Shown here piece after piece: positions 27,292 through 35,538 of a stretch of 64,000 bases of DNA (position 1 is the first letter of the stretch; the number at the start of each line of letters is the position of its first letter). Under the pieces are notes generated by a model. That model did not search any database, was not told the origin of the DNA, and was given only the letters and a program-made list of their open reading frames with translations. Both the position numbers and the translations under genes were made by a program. This DNA is from Arthrobacter alpinus (GTDB lineage Bacteria; Actinomycetota; Actinomycetes; Actinomycetales; Micrococcaceae): positions 3,286,001-3,350,000 of the forward strand of contig NZ_FNTV01000001.1 of assembly GCF_900105965.1 (NCBI RefSeq), in the 5' to 3' direction.

Positions 27292-27765
27292 ATGTCCATC
27301 TCCACCGCTGATCTCTACGATGAACGCGGCACCGAACTTGCCTCCGTCGCCCTGCAATTTCGGGATTTTGGTGGCAAGCTTTCCTTCAGTGGCCCCGTAC
27401 GGACCGTCCAGTGCCACCATGACAACGCCTTGGCCAAAGCCTTGTTGAGTACGCCCGGGGAGGGCGCCGTCTTGATCATCGACGGCGGTGGATCGCTCCA
27501 ACGCGCACTCATGGGCGACATGATTGGTGAATCGGCCGTGAAAAACGGCTGGGCCGGCGTCATCATCAATGGTGCCGTTCGCGACAGTCTTGCCCTCGCA
27601 ACTCTCCAGCTGGGGGTCAAGGCCTTGGGCACCAACCCGGCGAAGAGCGCCAAAGATGGCGCAGGCCGTGTTGATGTACCCGTCCAGCTAGGTGACGTCA
27701 CGATCCGCGTAGGCGATGTGATTTATGCCGATCCGGACGGAATTCTCGTGGCGCCCGCTAGCTAG
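27292..27765 (+). CDS. RraA family protein (HMG/CHA aldolase-like)
   Basis: A 157-aa RraA-fold protein. Family motifs are FSGPVRTVQCHHDNAL, VLIIDGGGSLQRALMGDMI and GVIINGAVRDS, where the GD and R-D residues form the metal/substrate site of class II 4-hydroxy-4-methyl-2-oxoglutarate aldolases. Members either cleave such 2-oxo acids or bind RNase E; the complete aldolase residue set makes an enzyme plausible, but neither is proven. ATG 27292 with GGGAG 4 nt upstream is chosen over a longer upstream frame. It is divergent from the FAD/Fe-S dehydrogenase and overlaps the tail of the next gene by 8 nt. Confidence 0.88.
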   Translation: MSISTADLYDERGTELASVALQFRDFGGKLSFSGPVRTVQCHHDNALAKALLSTPGEGAVLIIDGGGSLQRALMGDMIGESAVKNGWAGVIINGAVRDSLALATLQLGVKALGTNPAKSAKDGAGRVDVPVQLGDVTIRVGDVIYADPDGILVAPAS

Positions 27766-28159
27766 CTTCTGACACAGTGATCACCACGTCTGATTCAGCC
27801 CTCAGGTAGGCACCATCATGGGCTGTGGCCGTGGCAGACATGGCACTGACAATGGGACCCCCGGCGGCAATATCCGGCAATGCGATCTGGTACTGAAAGT
27901 TCCATTTGACGTATGCTCCCGGCAAGAGCGCTGCGGTGGTGAGTTCTTCTTCCTTGAACCTATTGATGTAGCTCAAGTGTGCCATAGCGGCATTATTGAG
28001 GGACACCGGCACCAATCGGACATCTAAAAGCGCCTGAGTTCCCTCGTTCAAGATGTAACTGGTGAACGTGACTACCTCGCCCAGCGTCGCCGCTGAGTCC
28101 TCCGAAACCTGCAGAAGAGTTAGTCCGCCACCTTGCCCTTGGGCATTTATGCGTTCCAT
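27758..28159 (-). CDS. DUF11-like beta-sandwich protein, unknown function
   Basis: A 133-aa protein of alternating strands. The segment LGEVVTFTSYILNEGTQALLDVRL resembles the DUF11/conserved-repeat domain of surface proteins. No signal peptide, membrane helix or sorting motif is present, which is odd for that family, so location and role are open. ATG 28159 has GAGGAG 7 nt upstream; a GTG 15 bp earlier would swallow that site. The stop overlaps the convergent rraA gene by 8 nt. Confidence 0.65.
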   Translation of the reverse strand: MERINAQGQGGGLTLLQVSEDSAATLGEVVTFTSYILNEGTQALLDVRLVPVSLNNAAMAHLSYINRFKEEELTTAALLPGAYVKWNFQYQIALPDIAAGGPIVSAMSATATAHDGAYLRAESDVVITVSEAS

Positions 28160-28228
28160 ACAAACACTCCTCACGCGAAATACTACCCTCTAGTGTGTGA
28201 GTAATCTCCCGGGCCACTATGACGCCAA

Positions 28229-28257
28229 ACTTTAGTAACGTCTCCGCACGCTAAAGT
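28229..28257 (-). terminator. Weak hairpin after the thioesterase gene
   Basis: Arms ACTTTAG (28229-28235) and CTAAAGT (28251-28257) lie directly behind the thioesterase stop on the minus strand. A terminator is likely but the stem is short. Confidence 0.45.
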
Positions 28258-28259
28258 CC

Positions 28260-28751
28260 CTATGCTTTAAAGTTGGCCGGACCCTTCAGTTTTTCCAGCT
28301 GCGCTTTCTTCTCCGCGCCCAGCCTCACCAGAGTTGAGCTGGGTTCGTGAAAGAACGCCAGAACCGTTTCGGCAATGACGCATTTGGTGTCCGTCACGGG
28401 ATCAAAAATGTCATAGGCCACCGTGAAGCTGGCGCCCTTCACGGCACTGATCCAGATGTGCACAACGGCAGGAATATTGCGGTAGTTCAGAGGAGCAACG
28501 TACCGCACCCGGTGTTCCACCACAAGAGCCTGGATATCAGCATCCAGCTCAGAAAAGATGGGCCGCGCAACCTCAATTCCAGGCAGCCCGGTCCCGGCCG
28601 GTGGCCCAAAGGCGTGAACCCGGGCCTCCTCCAGAATCCGCAGCACCTCCACGTTGTTGATGTGCCCGTAAGCATCCATGTCTCCCCAGCGCATGGGGAC
28701 GTGCAGCGCAAGCGGCATCTCGCCGTCGTGCATTGACTGCTGACCGGTCAT
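28260..28751 (-). CDS. Acyl-CoA thioesterase, 4HBT hotdog family
   Basis: A 163-aa hotdog-fold protein. The active-site region MRWGDMDAYGHINNVEVLRI (about residues 20-39) carries the Asp-x-Asp-x-x-Gly-His-x-Asn pattern of YbgC/4-hydroxybenzoyl-CoA thioesterases. It should hydrolyse an acyl-CoA in the cytoplasm; chain-length preference is unknown. The ATG overlaps the upstream acetyltransferase stop as ATGA, so the two are co-translated. Confidence 0.88.
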   Translation of the reverse strand: MTGQQSMHDGEMPLALHVPMRWGDMDAYGHINNVEVLRILEEARVHAFGPPAGTGLPGIEVARPIFSELDADIQALVVEHRVRYVAPLNYRNIPAVVHIWISAVKGASFTVAYDIFDPVTDTKCVIAETVLAFFHEPSSTLVRLGAEKKAQLEKLKGPANFKA

Positions 28752-29374
28752 GACAATTCATCTCTTTCCTGGGGCATTGCTGACAATACTTGAGCCGGCC
28801 ATTCACGGTTCAAGATCGCGTAGTGATGCAGGGTGATCCATTCGCCCTTGCACCAATCAGCTTCAACGAAGGTCGCCTCCAGCCGCATGCCCAGACGTGT
28901 CATCAAGGCCGCGGATTTTTCATTCCGGGCATCGCAAATACCCTCGACCCTATGCCACCCAAAATGGTTGAAGGCAATGTCCAGTGCGGCCTTGCAGGCG
29001 GCAAAGGCAATGCCCTTCCCCTGAACGTCTGGACTGAAAACGAAGCCAATCTCGCCGCAGCGCCAATTCGCAGAATCCCATTTTAAGAGAACCTCGCCAA
29101 CAGCCTGATGGGAGCTCCCAAGTTCAACCGCAAGATCCAACCACTGTCCGGGCGAGGTCAATTTCCGCTGGGAAGTCATCGAGGCCAGGGTCAGCTCGGT
29201 ATCGGCCAGGCTGTGCGGCGGATGCGGCAGGTAGCGCGCCACCTCAGGCAAGGATCTGTACGCGTTCACCGCAGTTACATCCACCATGGCAACGGGGCGG
29301 AGCCGGACGCCGTCGGAGACAAAAGGGTAGTCCGGCTGCGCCGGAATGGGGACTTTAGCAACGTCGGAAGGCAT
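28748..29374 (-). CDS. GNAT family N-acetyltransferase (RimJ/RimL type)
   Basis: A 208-aa acetyltransferase of the RimJ/RimL branch. The acetyl-CoA loop is FVFSPDVQGKGIAFAACKA (about residues 131-149), and HRVEGICDARNEKSAALMTR follows, the usual GNAT signature with the NxxS turn. The acceptor (protein N-terminus or small amine) is not known. It starts a two-gene unit with the overlapping thioesterase. TAGGAT at 29381-29386 on the minus strand lies 6 nt before the ATG, which suggests leaderless transcription. Confidence 0.9.
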   Translation of the reverse strand: MPSDVAKVPIPAQPDYPFVSDGVRLRPVAMVDVTAVNAYRSLPEVARYLPHPPHSLADTELTLASMTSQRKLTSPGQWLDLAVELGSSHQAVGEVLLKWDSANWRCGEIGFVFSPDVQGKGIAFAACKAALDIAFNHFGWHRVEGICDARNEKSAALMTRLGMRLEATFVEADWCKGEWITLHHYAILNREWPAQVLSAMPQERDELS

Positions 29375-29545
29375 GTTCAGATCCTAGTGCGGAATCTGCG
29401 TGCACCAGGAAGCAGGTCGCCGCCGGTGGCACTCTTCGGCGCCGAAACCCAGGCTGGGCGTCGGCGATATTGGTACGGATGATTAGGGTCCCGGTGTGCG
29501 GGGAGTTCGCGGCAAACAGTCAGAGTCATTCGATAACATTGCTCC

Positions 29546-30016
29546 ATGCCCGCAGTCCCTCTTTCCCGCCGCCGCGTGGAATTCGTCCTGGTCCCCCTTG
29601 TTGCGGCCTTTTGCATGGCCTTCATCATCGGCGCGCTAGTGCTTGACCGGGACAGCCGGCCGTGCCCGCAACCAAACTGGAACAATCAACTTTCGGTTTC
29701 CCTTTCCGGCAGTTTGGAGAGCACCTCCAACGTTTCTGCCATTACAGCCTGCGCCGGCACCAGTTGCACTCCCGCAGAGCCAACGTTCGCAAAAGGATCC
29801 TCCGGCAATACCAGCGTCCTCGTGCACCAACAGGATGGAACCTGGCTCTTGACGCTGGGTGCGCAGCCGCCGTCGGCCGTCAGCTTCAGGTTGTTCGATG
29901 AAAACGGCACCGTTCTCGCCGCCCAATCAACGGCCCTGAATTGGACCCGCGTAACCGGCGACGAACGATGCGGCGGGCGCATGGCAGGCATCAGCCTGAT
30001 GCTCAACGTTCCCTAA
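29546..30016 (+). CDS. Membrane-anchored protein of unknown function
   Basis: A 156-aa protein with a basic N-terminus (SRRR) and one hydrophobic helix at about residues 13-33, then an extracytoplasmic part rich in Ser and Thr with four cysteines (CPQ, TACAGTSC, RCGG). An uncleaved anchor is likely because no clear signal-peptidase site or lipobox is seen. TAACAT at 29534-29539 lies 6 nt before the ATG and no ribosome site is present, so it looks leaderless. I recognise no family. Confidence 0.7.
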   Translation: MPAVPLSRRRVEFVLVPLVAAFCMAFIIGALVLDRDSRPCPQPNWNNQLSVSLSGSLESTSNVSAITACAGTSCTPAEPTFAKGSSGNTSVLVHQQDGTWLLTLGAQPPSAVSFRLFDENGTVLAAQSTALNWTRVTGDERCGGRMAGISLMLNVP

Positions 30017-30044
30017 GTCGGCGCCATGTGGCGGCCTGTGGCGG

Positions 30045-30545
30045 TTAGCGGTTCAGGAAGTAAATCAGCACCCCCGCTGCCCACGTACCGGCTGCCAGTG
30101 AGGCAAAGCCAAACTCGGCCAGAATCCCCAAACCCGTAGCCTTCAGAGCAGCCACGGACGAGGACACTGCAGGGCGAACTTCCTTCTGGCGTGCCAGCTC
30201 CGAGAGAAACAGCCCCACGGCGAACCCCACCAACAGCCCCACCACGGGAATCACAAAGAAGCCCACCACACCCAGCACCAAACCAATCACCACGGAACGT
30301 CCAGGGATGGATCGTTCCTTCATGGCCCGGCCCGTCAAAACCGCGCTTGAGACCATTCCGGCGGCAACGAAGAGCGCACCGATACCAAAAATGATCCACC
30401 CTAACGGCGACCCCAACACGAGCGCCCACGCAAGCAGACTGATGCCAATTAATATGCTGCCCGGCAGCACCGGAATAATGACACCCGTTACGCCCACCAC
30501 GATCGCCAAGCCGCAAACAATGGTCCAAATGATCTGTGCATCCAT
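30045..30545 (-). CDS. DUF456 family membrane protein
   Basis: A 166-aa polytopic protein with about five glycine-rich helices. The start IVCGLAIVVGVTGVIIPVLPG and the later GLVLGVVGFFVIPVVGLLVG match the duplicated DUF456 (YqgC-like) pattern with two G-x-x-x-P-x-x-P turns. Function is unknown; it sits in the cytoplasmic membrane. It converges on the preceding membrane-anchored gene, only 28 bp away. Confidence 0.85.
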   Translation of the reverse strand: MDAQIIWTIVCGLAIVVGVTGVIIPVLPGSILIGISLLAWALVLGSPLGWIIFGIGALFVAAGMVSSAVLTGRAMKERSIPGRSVVIGLVLGVVGFFVIPVVGLLVGFAVGLFLSELARQKEVRPAVSSSVAALKATGLGILAEFGFASLAAGTWAAGVLIYFLNR

Positions 30546-30631
30546 GCTGCCATGGTGTCACCAATTCATGCCCGACGCCGGTTCGGCCGTCGGTGGCCGC
30601 GCACGACGGGGCTCAGTGGCTTTGGCTATGC

Positions 30632-30668
30632 GCAGTCACAGTGGATTGCGTTGCGCTGCTGTGACTGC
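30632..30668. repeat. 10-bp perfect inverted repeat
   Basis: Arms GCAGTCACAG (30632-30641) and CTGTGACTGC (30659-30668) with a 17-nt loop lie in the 237-bp spacer between two divergent membrane-protein genes. It could be an operator or an RNA hairpin; no T run follows. Confidence 0.4.
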
Positions 30669-30782
30669 TGTTCCGGGAGAGCACTCCAGGTGTGCGCATA
30701 ACTAAAGGCTCGAACATGTCCGCGGCAGCCGAGCCCCTCTCACAATGCTCCGCACTGCCCGGCTGCGGCCTAGACTTTCCCT

Positions 30783-32204
30783 GTGACCACTGAGCAGAAA
30801 CCCAACCCCCTGGCCAGCTCGGCGCCGACCATTTCCGCGCGACTGGCCGATTTCCGTCACGCTGCCACCACCCCGCTGGCGTTGGCCGGGATTGTCGGCG
30901 TGCTTGCGTTATCTGTCTACTCCTTGTTTTCGTGGCTGCAATGGAGAAGTTTCGCCATCCGCTCGTGGGATTTGGGTATCTTCACCCAATTAGCCAAGGA
31001 CTACTCCAAGCTGCAGCCACCCATTGTGAGCATCAAGGGTGACGGTTACAACCTGCTCGGCGACCACTTCCACCCACTTCTGGTGCTGTTGGCCCCGATT
31101 TACCGTCTTTTCCCCAGCGCCTACACGCTGCTCGTGGCCCAAAACCTGCTCCTTGCTATTTCCGTCGTGGTCATCTGCCACTTCGCTATTAAGCGGCTTG
31201 GACCCATCACGGGCGCCTGCCTGGGTGCGGCCTACGCCCTGAGCTGGGGACTTCAATCGGCCATCGATTCCCAATTCCATGAGGTTGCCTTCGCGGTGCC
31301 GCTGTTGGCGCTTTCACTCGTTGCCTTGCTGGAGGAGCGGTGGCGTTCGGCCTGGATATGGGCGTCACTCCTAGTTTTCATCAAAGAGGATTTGGGGCTG
31401 ACGGTCTTTGTGATTGGCCTGGTCATGGCGTGGCGGGCCCGTACCACCGCTGGCCTGTGGCTCTCGGCGTGGGGCGTCACGTGGTTCGTCTTGGCCACCA
31501 AAGTCATCTTGCCTGCTATGAATCCGGGCGATCAGTGGGCCTACCAAAGCCAACTTAACATCAGCGGACTGCTCAGCAATCCAGCCTCACTATTCCAGGC
31601 CGACAAGGTCACCACGGTGATCCTACTGGCGGTCATCACGGCTGGTTTGTGCCTTTTCTCGCCGCTAACCTTGATTGTCCTGCCCACCCTCGCATGGCGC
31701 TTCCTCTCAGACCTGCCCGTGTATTGGGGCCAGGAATGGCAGTACAGCGCGGTCCTCATGCCGGTGGTCTTTGCCGCCGCCATCGATGCCCTGTGCCGCC
31801 GCAAGGTGCTTAACTCGGCACGGCTCAGGCTCCTCTTGGGAACCAGCATTCTCTTGGCATCCGTGGTTTTGACCAGCCAATACGCCTTCGGCAAGCTGTC
31901 CGACACTGATAAGTTCTTCCCGCTCACCACGGCCGAATCCTCGCACAATGCCCTGGCAGCCGTGCCCGACGGCGTCACCGTGGAAACCGATATCTCCTTG
32001 ATGAGCTATCTGGTGGACCGCACCGAGGTCTACTGGATCGGCAACAGCAATAACCCGGCGCCGCAGTACGTTCTCATCGATATCTCCGCGCGACCCGGAA
32101 CCGCACCAACCGCTGTCGCCACGGAGGCCGCCAAACGCTTCCCCGGCGCCACCTACATCACGGTCTTCGCCGACGCTCGCTATCAAGTGGCTCAGAAACG
32201 GTAG
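30783..32204 (+). CDS. DUF2079 family polytopic membrane protein
   Basis: A 473-aa protein with about ten helices. Family hallmarks are SWDLGIFTQLAKDYS (about residues 61-75), LLGDHFHPLL (about 91-100) and a later SQFHEVAFAVPLLALSL. DUF2079 proteins are related to lipid-carrier-dependent glycosyltransferases (GT-C fold), and the conserved acidic DLG near the first loop would fit a catalytic residue, but no activity is established. It starts with GTG; TAGACT lies 6 nt upstream and there is no ribosome site, so the mRNA is probably leaderless. It is followed by a strong terminator. Confidence 0.85.
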   Translation: MTTEQKPNPLASSAPTISARLADFRHAATTPLALAGIVGVLALSVYSLFSWLQWRSFAIRSWDLGIFTQLAKDYSKLQPPIVSIKGDGYNLLGDHFHPLLVLLAPIYRLFPSAYTLLVAQNLLLAISVVVICHFAIKRLGPITGACLGAAYALSWGLQSAIDSQFHEVAFAVPLLALSLVALLEERWRSAWIWASLLVFIKEDLGLTVFVIGLVMAWRARTTAGLWLSAWGVTWFVLATKVILPAMNPGDQWAYQSQLNISGLLSNPASLFQADKVTTVILLAVITAGLCLFSPLTLIVLPTLAWRFLSDLPVYWGQEWQYSAVLMPVVFAAAIDALCRRKVLNSARLRLLLGTSILLASVVLTSQYAFGKLSDTDKFFPLTTAESSHNALAAVPDGVTVETDISLMSYLVDRTEVYWIGNSNNPAPQYVLIDISARPGTAPTAVATEAAKRFPGATYITVFADARYQVAQKR

Positions 32205-32238
32205 CCACAAACTCAGTAACCGGGCCACCAAGGCGGCA

Positions 32239-32290
32239 GGAATGGACGACGGCGGCACCCAAGTGCCGCCGTCGTCCATTCCGTTTTGCA
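32239..32290. terminator. Perfect 20-bp terminator
   Basis: Arms GGAATGGACGACGGCGGCAC (32239-32258) and its exact complement (32263-32282) flank a 4-nt loop and are followed by GTTTTG. It lies between the convergent DUF2079 and heme oxygenase genes. Confidence 0.85.
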
Positions 32291-32294
32291 GTGG

Positions 32295-32996
32295 CTAGGC
32301 AGCCATGGCCTCGCCACGAGCCACGGCCAGGTCCACGAAGACGGCTCGGTTGAGCTCAAACGATTCGGCCGCAAACTTCAAGATTGCGTCCTTTTGGGCG
32401 CGGCTAAAATTACTCGTATCGAGAAGCTCCCGGTAGGCGTCCTTGTACAGCTTGGGCTTGGCGATGGCGTCAAAAGCGTAGAAGTTCAGCCCCTCATCGG
32501 CGATGCCGTAGTGGCGCTGGACCATGCGGGAGATGATCAAGCCGCCGGAAAGATCACCCATGTATCGCACGTAGTGGTGGGCCAGCAAGAACTCGATCGA
32601 TTCACTGCCCAGCGCGGTCAAGGTCTCGGCATAGGCCGCCGTGGCGGGGACAATGACGATCCTGCCGTCGGCAAGTTTCGCCTCCCAATCCGCTCCGTGG
32701 TGGTAGGTCATGTCCTTTTCGAGAGCGCTGACGCGGGCGAGCCTGGGGTCGATGAATGCTCCAAGTTGCGGGTGGTCAACATGTTTGGCCAACGCCGATT
32801 CCAGGGCGCGGTAGATGACAAGGCTTTGATCTAGCAGGCTCACCAAGGCTGCAGAGTCCAGTTTTCCACCCATCAATTCCGCAACAAAGGAAGATTCTTC
32901 GGCGGCCGCGTGGGCTGCTGCGGTGTGGGACTTGAGCTCACCGGAGAGCGCTTCGGGAGTCTCTGGCACTGCGGTATTTACGGCAATTGAGGACAT
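32295..32996 (-). CDS. Biliverdin-producing heme oxygenase
   Basis: A 233-aa HO-1/HmuO-type enzyme that opens haem to biliverdin, CO and Fe2+, so haem can be used as an iron source. The proximal ligand lies in the HTAAAHAAAE segment (about residues 26-35). The distal-helix signature is RYMGDLSGG (about 139-147). Start ATG 32996 has TCCTGGAG just upstream. An IdeR box and a tandem palindromic operator precede it (33011-33079), so iron control and a second signal are likely. No haem importer is adjacent in this window. Confidence 0.93.
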   Translation of the reverse strand: MSSIAVNTAVPETPEALSGELKSHTAAAHAAAEESSFVAELMGGKLDSAALVSLLDQSLVIYRALESALAKHVDHPQLGAFIDPRLARVSALEKDMTYHHGADWEAKLADGRIVIVPATAAYAETLTALGSESIEFLLAHHYVRYMGDLSGGLIISRMVQRHYGIADEGLNFYAFDAIAKPKLYKDAYRELLDTSNFSRAQKDAILKFAAESFELNRAVFVDLAVARGEAMAA

Positions 32997-33010
32997 GATC
33001 GGCTCCAGGA

Positions 33011-33029
33011 TTAGGTAATGATAACCTTA
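33011..33029 (-). promoter_or_regulatory. IdeR/DtxR-type iron box
   Basis: TTAGGTAATGATAACCTTA matches the consensus TTAGGTTAGSCTWACCTWA at about 16 of 19 positions. It lies about 15 bp before the heme oxygenase ATG, where the start of the transcript is expected. Confidence 0.8.
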
Positions 33030-33043
33030 GCTAATCAAAGTTA

Positions 33044-33079
33044 GTGACACTGTGTCAATAGTTAATGACACAGTGTCAC
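33044..33079. promoter_or_regulatory. Tandem 13-bp palindromic operators
   Basis: TGACACTGTGTCA (33045-33057) and TGACACAGTGTCA (33066-33078) are each palindromes around one central base. Together they form a larger inverted repeat, with centres 21 bp apart, so two turns of helix on one face. On the minus strand the first copy overlaps a TTGACA that could be the -35 of the heme oxygenase promoter. The form is typical of TetR-family operators; no TetR gene is visible in the window. Confidence 0.7.
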
Positions 33080-33115
33080 CGAAGCTGTCACATCGCGCGT
33101 ACCTCACTCAGCGAG

Positions 33116-34390
33116 CTATTGAACACCCTTGATCTTCACAACAAAGACCGCACCCAACAGCCCGATGATCGCGGCAACAACATAGAGCGTCACGTATCCG
33201 CCAAGGAGGGTGACCAGCGGCCACGCGATGAGCGGAGCAATGACCTGGGGTAGGGAATTCGCCACGTTGATCACACCCATATCCTTGCCACGGCTTACCG
33301 CGGATGGCAGGACCTGTGTGAGCAGGGCAAAGTCCACTGCGAGGTAGACGCCGTAACCAATGCCAAGAACGGCAGCTCCCGTTACGGCGCCAATCCAGGT
33401 CGGGAAGAAGGCCAGAATCAGGGCGGCCAAGGCGATGATGGCCGAGGATGCAATGACGAACGGTTTGCGCTTGCCCACCTTGTCAGTCCATCGCCCACCT
33501 ATCACGGCGGTAATCAATGTCAGCACGGCGTAGACGCCAGTAAGGATCAGGACGCCGAATTCCGGGTTTTCATAACCCACGGCGTCGGTGAGGAAAAACA
33601 GCAAATACAGGGTCACCAGGTGATTTCCAACATTGACCAAGAACCGCGTAATCCAAGCCCAAGCGAAGTCTGGGTACCGCCTCGGTGAGATCCAAAAGCC
33701 CTTGGCGAAGTTGAGCCAGGTGAATGGAGGCCTGGCTTGAGCGGGCAGCACCTGGTCATTGGAGAAAAACAGATACGGCACCATCCCCACCAAAAGTCCC
33801 ACGGCACAAATAATGAAGCCCAGTGAGAAGTTCCCTGCTACGACGGCTGCAATGGCGGCACCCAAGAGGATGCCCACCACGGTGCCCATGGAGGTAAGCC
33901 CGCCGATGCTCCCACGTTGACGCACGGGCACCTGGTCGGGAATGGCGGCCGTGGTGGCTGCGAGCGCACCATTGCAGCCCAATTGCACCAGGCACCACAG
34001 CAGCGTCATGGCAGCCACGGTTGGTGCGCCGGCCAAGCCGATCAAGCCGATGGTTCCCAGGAGCGCCCCGATGAAGACCCACGGGACTCTTCGACCAAAC
34101 CTGGAAATGGTCCTGTCACTAAAGGAACCAAAGAGCGGATTTGCAACAAGGGAGACCGCTGCTCCGGCACCCGTGACCAGCGCCAGGATCCCCTCTTTGT
34201 CGGCTTCACTGAAATGTGCGGCCTGCTGGCCCAACAAGACTTGAATGGGTCCGAAGAAGGCGGCGTTGATGCCGATGTTGACCAAAACGACCGAGACGGT
34301 CCACCGGTGCCGCACATTAACTGTGGGTTCTTGAAGCGCCACGCTGTCCGCCTGCTGCGGGGCAGTGCCTTCGGTTTGATTACTAGTCAC
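33116..34390 (-). CDS. MFS transporter
   Basis: A 424-aa permease with twelve predicted helices. The loop between helices 2 and 3 reads GSFSDRTISRFGRRVPW, a good match to the MFS G-x-x-x-D-R-x-G-R-R pattern. A matching loop GGRWTDKVGKRKPFV follows helix 8. The sequence feel is that of sugar/cation or metabolite symporters, but the substrate is not known. GTG at 34390 is used, with GGGGGA about 10 nt before it. It follows an oxidoreductase of the sugar-oxidising Gfo/Idh/MocA family, which weakly suggests a sugar or polyol. Confidence 0.85.
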   Translation of the reverse strand: MTSNQTEGTAPQQADSVALQEPTVNVRHRWTVSVVLVNIGINAAFFGPIQVLLGQQAAHFSEADKEGILALVTGAGAAVSLVANPLFGSFSDRTISRFGRRVPWVFIGALLGTIGLIGLAGAPTVAAMTLLWCLVQLGCNGALAATTAAIPDQVPVRQRGSIGGLTSMGTVVGILLGAAIAAVVAGNFSLGFIICAVGLLVGMVPYLFFSNDQVLPAQARPPFTWLNFAKGFWISPRRYPDFAWAWITRFLVNVGNHLVTLYLLFFLTDAVGYENPEFGVLILTGVYAVLTLITAVIGGRWTDKVGKRKPFVIASSAIIALAALILAFFPTWIGAVTGAAVLGIGYGVYLAVDFALLTQVLPSAVSRGKDMGVINVANSLPQVIAPLIAWPLVTLLGGYVTLYVVAAIIGLLGAVFVVKIKGVQ

Positions 34391-34476
34391 AGTGGCTTTC
34401 GTCCCCCAGTCATTGCGTTTTCAGGTCTTACGTGGGCACCAGCTTACGCGTCGGCCTCTGCCGGCGGCAGGTGACG

Positions 34477-35502
34477 TTACCGTGCGCTCCGGATTCGTTC
34501 AATGATCCGCAACCCGGCAATGGCGTCCGCAGGATCTACCGGCACCGGGGCACCGTCAAGTATGGCGGCGGCAAGCAGCTCGTAGAAGCGGGAAAAATTC
34601 CCGGGCTCGGTGGGCACAGCGACAGTGTCATTGCCACGCCCAAGGAGGCCCCAGTTGTCCTCGGGTTCAATGCCATAGCCGGCACTGTTGGGCAAAATGC
34701 CTTGCCGGATCTGACTCTCCTGAACGTCGGCCCCGTACTTTACGTAGGCAGCCTCCGAACCCAGCACACGAAAGCGTGGGCCGTTGTGAGCGGCGCAGGC
34801 GTTGAGCCACAGGTGCGATGTCACGCCACTGACATGCTTGAGGGCAATGAAGACATCGTCTTCGGCCTGCTCCATGGGGCGGCGTGCCTCAAGCTCGCCG
34901 TAGACGTTTTCCACGGGCCCGAACAGCTGCAATGCCTGATCAATCAAGTGCGTGCCAAGATCAAAGAGGAGCCCGCCACCGGTAGCAACGGTGGCTTGGA
35001 TCTTCCATTCTTTAGTGATTTCGGGCTGCCAGCGCTCGAGACGAGACTCAAAGCGGCGAACGTCTCCCAGCGCACCCTGCGCCAGCAGTTTCGTCAGCGT
35101 CAGGTATTCACCATCCCAGCGCCGATTTTGGTAGGTGCTCAGAATCTGACCGTGTTCCTTGGCCAAGGCAAGCAACGCCTCACCCTCGGCGCTGGTCAAG
35201 GCGAACGGCTTGTCCACAACTACTGCGCAGCCGCCCCTGATCGCCGCGGCAGCGAGCTGGCCATGACTTGCCGGCGGGGTCGCCACAACCACCAGGTCAA
35301 TGTCGCTGCGACTTCCAGCCCACTCGTCCCGGCTGATGACCTGGGCCTTTGGGTGGGCTGCCCGGGCTTCTGCTTGGCGCCCAGGATCGGAGGCCACAAT
35401 GACGTCTAGGGAGTACTGGTCTAAAAGATCCAACGAGGGACCGTGAAATACACTTCCAGCCAGCCCGTAGCCCAGGAGTGCCGTGCGAATCTTCTGTGTC
35501 AT
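34477..35502 (-). CDS. Gfo/Idh/MocA family NAD(P)-dependent oxidoreductase
   Basis: A 341-aa two-domain dehydrogenase. The Rossmann motif LGYGLAGSVFHGP is at about residues 9-21; the PPASHGQLAAAAI and DKPFALTSAEGEALL segments (conserved EKP-like lysine, here DKP) follow. The C-terminal alpha/beta domain carries DLGTHLIDQALQLFG, where D and H are the catalytic pair. Substrates of the family are sugars, inositols or their derivatives; the specific one is unknown. TAGGCT at 35510-35515 on the minus strand lies 7 nt before the ATG, probably leaderless. Divergent from the HTH gene across only 36 bp. Confidence 0.9.
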   Translation of the reverse strand: MTQKIRTALLGYGLAGSVFHGPSLDLLDQYSLDVIVASDPGRQAEARAAHPKAQVISRDEWAGSRSDIDLVVVATPPASHGQLAAAAIRGGCAVVVDKPFALTSAEGEALLALAKEHGQILSTYQNRRWDGEYLTLTKLLAQGALGDVRRFESRLERWQPEITKEWKIQATVATGGGLLFDLGTHLIDQALQLFGPVENVYGELEARRPMEQAEDDVFIALKHVSGVTSHLWLNACAAHNGPRFRVLGSEAAYVKYGADVQESQIRQGILPNSAGYGIEPEDNWGLLGRGNDTVAVPTEPGNFSRFYELLAAAILDGAPVPVDPADAIAGLRIIERIRSAR

Positions 35503-35538
35503 ATTTTCCAGCCTACCGTCCGCGCTACTATGATTCCC
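35503..35538. promoter_or_regulatory. 36-bp divergent promoter with two -10 boxes
   Basis: TAGGCT (35510-35515, minus strand) and TACTAT (35526-35531, plus strand) lie 7 nt before the two divergent ATGs. Each -35 element would have to lie inside the opposite coding region, so the two promoters overlap. Confidence 0.55.
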
